Assembly: GCF_900107275.1 (NCBI RefSeq)
Contig: NZ_FNPI01000001.1
Location: 248,001 to 312,000 of the forward strand
Length of the DNA: 64,000 nucleotides
DNA from: Evansella caseinilytica
GTDB lineage: Bacteria > Bacillota > Bacilli > Bacillales > Salisediminibacteriaceae
Reading direction: 5' to 3'
Position numbers and translations under genes: made by a program. Below the pieces are notes generated by a model, which made no database searches, was not told the DNA's origin, and worked only from the letters and a program-made list of their open reading frames with translations. This document shows positions 62,052 through 64,000 of the stretch, one piece after another (within the stretch, counting starts at the first letter, position 1; each line of letters starts with the position of its first letter).

Positions 62052-63548
62052 TTGGCACTATTTTATGAATTAGACATTGAACATCCGATTATGCGCGCTT
62101 TAGATAAAATGGGATTTACTGAAGCGACGCCTATCCAGGAAAAAGTAATACCGTTCGGGAAACAGAAGCAGGATATCATTGGGCAGGCACAAACAGGAAC
62201 CGGAAAAACGGTGGCCTTCGGCATTCCCTGTATTGAACAATTGGAGCTGGAGGAAAAACACCCCCAGGCGCTTGTGTTGACACCGACGCGCGAACTTGCC
62301 ATTCAAGTGGCGGAGGAGCTGAACAAGCTTGGACAGTTCAAAGGGATTCGCGCCCTGCCGATTTACGGCGGACAGGATATTTCACGACAAATTACCGCAC
62401 TAAAGAAAAGACCGCAAATTATCGTGGCGACACCGGGACGCTATATGGACCATATGCGCCGAAAAACGATTCGTCCGGAATATTTGAAGGTCGTGATTCT
62501 CGATGAGGCGGACGAAATGCTGAGCATGGGTTTTATTGAGGATATTGAAACGATTTTGCAGGAGGTGCCGGAAGAACGGCATACAATGCTTTTTTCAGCA
62601 ACCATGCCGCCGAAGCTGAAAAACATTGCCGACCGCTTTATGCAAAATCCTGTATCCGTCAAGGTGGAAGCAAAGCAGCTGACGGTGGAGAACATCGATC
62701 AACGATATATCCTGAGCAATGAAAAAGACAAGTTTGATGTTTTGTGCAATTTGCTGGACATGGAAACGCCGGAGCTGGCGATCATCTTCGGCCGCACAAA
62801 ACGCCGCGTGGATGAACTGACGGAATCATTGAGTATCCGCGGGTTTGATGTGGACGGATTGCACGGAGACATGAAGCAGGAACGGCGGGATCAGGTCATC
62901 CGCAAGTTCAAGCGAGGCTCGATTGAAGTCATGGTGGCGACAGATGTTGCCGCTCGCGGGCTTGACGTCAATAACGTTACCCATGTCATCAATTTCGATT
63001 TGCCGCAGGATGCGGAAAGCTACGTTCACCGTATTGGTCGGACCGGGCGTGCCGGAAAAAAAGGTATTTCCTACAGCTTCGTGACTTATAAGGAAAAGGA
63101 TCACCTTGCCTATATTGAGCAGGAGACAAAGAAGAGAATGACGCAGGTGAAGGCGCCGACCTACGCCGATGCGCTGTCCGGCCGTCACGAGCAGGCAGTG
63201 GAAATCCTGAAAGATACGATCAATAATGCGGAAGTCGGCGATTTGGAAGCATCGGCAAAAAAGCTGCTGCTGGACTATGATCCGGTAACGCTCGTGTCGG
63301 CAGCGCTGAAGCTGGTAACGAAGGAGCCAAGCAAAAAACCGGTAAAAATAACCGGCGAGGCCCCGGTTCGTTCGAAGAATAAGCCGCGGCGTGAAGGTGG
63401 AAAAGGCGGCGGCCAACGGCGAAACCGCGATCGGGACCGAGACAGGGGCCGGCGCGGGGAACGCGGCCGGGCTGCCGGCGGCGCCTTGCGTATCAATACA
63501 AAAAAGCGCACAAAAAAAGACCGGGATCGTGCAGCCGGAAGAAGATAA
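62052..63548 (+). CDS. cshA: DEAD-box RNA helicase CshA
   Basis: 498 residues. Q motif region GFTEATPIQEKVIPF, Walker A AQTGTGKT, PTRELAIQ, DEAD box ILDEADEML, SAT, ATDVAARGLDV, HRIGRTGRAG. A C-terminal RNA-binding region and a highly basic Arg/Gly-rich tail (from about residue 425) follow, as in CshA. CshA works with the RNA degradosome and ribosome biogenesis, especially in the cold. The start is TTG 62052 with GGAG nine bases upstream. A strong terminator follows. Confidence 0.93.
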   Translation: MALFYELDIEHPIMRALDKMGFTEATPIQEKVIPFGKQKQDIIGQAQTGTGKTVAFGIPCIEQLELEEKHPQALVLTPTRELAIQVAEELNKLGQFKGIRALPIYGGQDISRQITALKKRPQIIVATPGRYMDHMRRKTIRPEYLKVVILDEADEMLSMGFIEDIETILQEVPEERHTMLFSATMPPKLKNIADRFMQNPVSVKVEAKQLTVENIDQRYILSNEKDKFDVLCNLLDMETPELAIIFGRTKRRVDELTESLSIRGFDVDGLHGDMKQERRDQVIRKFKRGSIEVMVATDVAARGLDVNNVTHVINFDLPQDAESYVHRIGRTGRAGKKGISYSFVTYKEKDHLAYIEQETKKRMTQVKAPTYADALSGRHEQAVEILKDTINNAEVGDLEASAKKLLLDYDPVTLVSAALKLVTKEPSKKPVKITGEAPVRSKNKPRREGGKGGGQRRNRDRDRDRGRRGERGRAAGGALRINTKKRTKKDRDRAAGRR

Positions 63549-63564
63549 ATCGTTGCTCAAAAGA

Positions 63565-63608
63565 ACAGCGCAGGCCAATGATGTGTATGGCTTGTGCTGT
63601 TTTTTTTT
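63565..63608 (+). terminator. intrinsic terminator of cshA
   Basis: ACAGCGCAGGCCA and TGGCTTGTGCTGT pair fully if two G-U pairs are allowed, followed by a run of nine Ts. Confidence 0.88.
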
Positions 63609-63732
63609 AATAACAGTCGCATGGATTATTTGGAGAATTTTCCTCTGACCAATGACATCAATGGACTGATTGTTGTAGCGCGATCGCTGCTGCTTCTATC
63701 GGTGTCATGGGAAAGCTAAAGCAACCGACTTT

Positions 63733-64000
63733 TTAGTCATGAGAAAAAAACGTTGTCACTTCCTCCCAATTATCGGTGTGAAGCGCCACATCCCCATCAT
63801 CGAAAACAAAGTAATAAGGAAATTGATCGATGTTTTCCGGAAGGCTGTACTGCTCCAGCCCGGCAGTATCCATGACATACATATCAATATAGCTCCTGTT
63901 TTCGGATAAGCTGTCAAGCTCTTTCCACAGCCTGTCATATTCCTCATAAAACGGTTCACTGAAATAGTCTTCCGTTTCAACAATCATAAGAACATTACTC
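63733..64000 (-). CDS. thioredoxin-like small protein, partial at window edge
   Basis: At least 84 residues from ATG 63987, but the frame stays open to the window edge (SNVLMIVET precedes), so the gene probably begins outside. The pattern fits a thioredoxin fold: a first beta strand (VLMIVET), a helix (EPFYEEYDRLWKELDSL), a strand (IDMYVMDTAG), then a candidate cis-Pro region DQFPYYFVFDDGDVALHT followed by a final helix. The active-site CxxC, if any, is not in the visible part; the equivalent position here reads EDYFSEPF without Cys. Confidence 0.6.
   Translation of the reverse strand, partial: SNVLMIVETEDYFSEPFYEEYDRLWKELDSLSENRSYIDMYVMDTAGLEQYSLPENIDQFPYYFVFDDGDVALHTDNWEEVTTFFSHD

Noticed and set aside
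62826-63578. 250-codon minus-strand open frame opposite cshA
   Set aside because: Antisense of the conserved helicase domain and the Arg/Gly tail; no independent features.

Overview
The window reads as a chromosomal segment of an endospore-forming member of the Bacillaceae. The evidence is a complete ger-type germinant receptor operon, a SinI-type anti-repressor, the Bacillus gene pair yfmM/yfmL, mhqD, bsaA and cshA, strong AGGAGG-type ribosome binding sites, and frequent TTG/GTG starts. It is not a close match to B. subtilis gene order apart from yfmM-yfmL. I saw no rRNA, tRNA, CRISPR array, prophage or transposase gene.

Layout. 191-8440: one giant cyclic beta-glucan synthase-like gene. 8846-13014: germinant receptor operon (A-C-D-B order). 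13247-15804 (minus): a gluconate 2-dehydrogenase-type flavoprotein pair plus a small membrane protein. 16014-18000: a double GNAT, a CGCGG-motif peptide gene and a pterin dehydratase. 18352-21922: a heterodimeric ABC exporter. 22101-30545: a cupredoxin, then a LacI regulator and a sucrose/fructo-oligosaccharide operon (binding protein, two permeases, sucrose phosphorylase, GH32). 30983-35271: a Cys-rich protein, an M20 hydrolase with a YfcC carrier, and a LysR regulator. 35494-38606: a TPR quorum-sensing regulator with its overlapping pro-peptide gene, and a divergent acyltransferase-like gene. 39064-42685: a Dcu transporter and RecQ. 43139-45461: a signalling patch with an orphan response regulator, a cyclic-di-GMP riboswitch in front of a SinI-type anti-repressor, and a soluble receptor-like protein. 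45476-51928: housekeeping and stress genes (GNAT, mhqD, SIMPL, yfmM, yfmL, bsaA). 52379-57318 (minus): DUF4129, DUF58 and MoxR genes and a TraB/GumN lipoprotein. 57674-63987: SNF2 helicase, a tandem repeat array, cshA, and a partial thioredoxin-like gene.

The most notable content is regulatory and repetitive. (i) A GEMM-I cyclic-di-GMP riboswitch controls a SinI-domain gene, joining the second messenger to biofilm anti-repression. The 3' part of that gene has been replaced by a dispersed repeat. (ii) An NprR/PlcR-like regulator overlaps a 45-residue exported pro-peptide gene shorter than ORF callers usually report. (iii) Four kinds of intergenic repeats recur across the window: a 340-370 bp element with arms that vary together, a 165 bp MITE-like element, a 52-53 bp tandem unit, and long perfect palindromes at gene ends.

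Start codons were chosen by eye from Shine-Dalgarno spacing and often differ from the longest open frame. All family assignments come from reading motifs; no database search was run.
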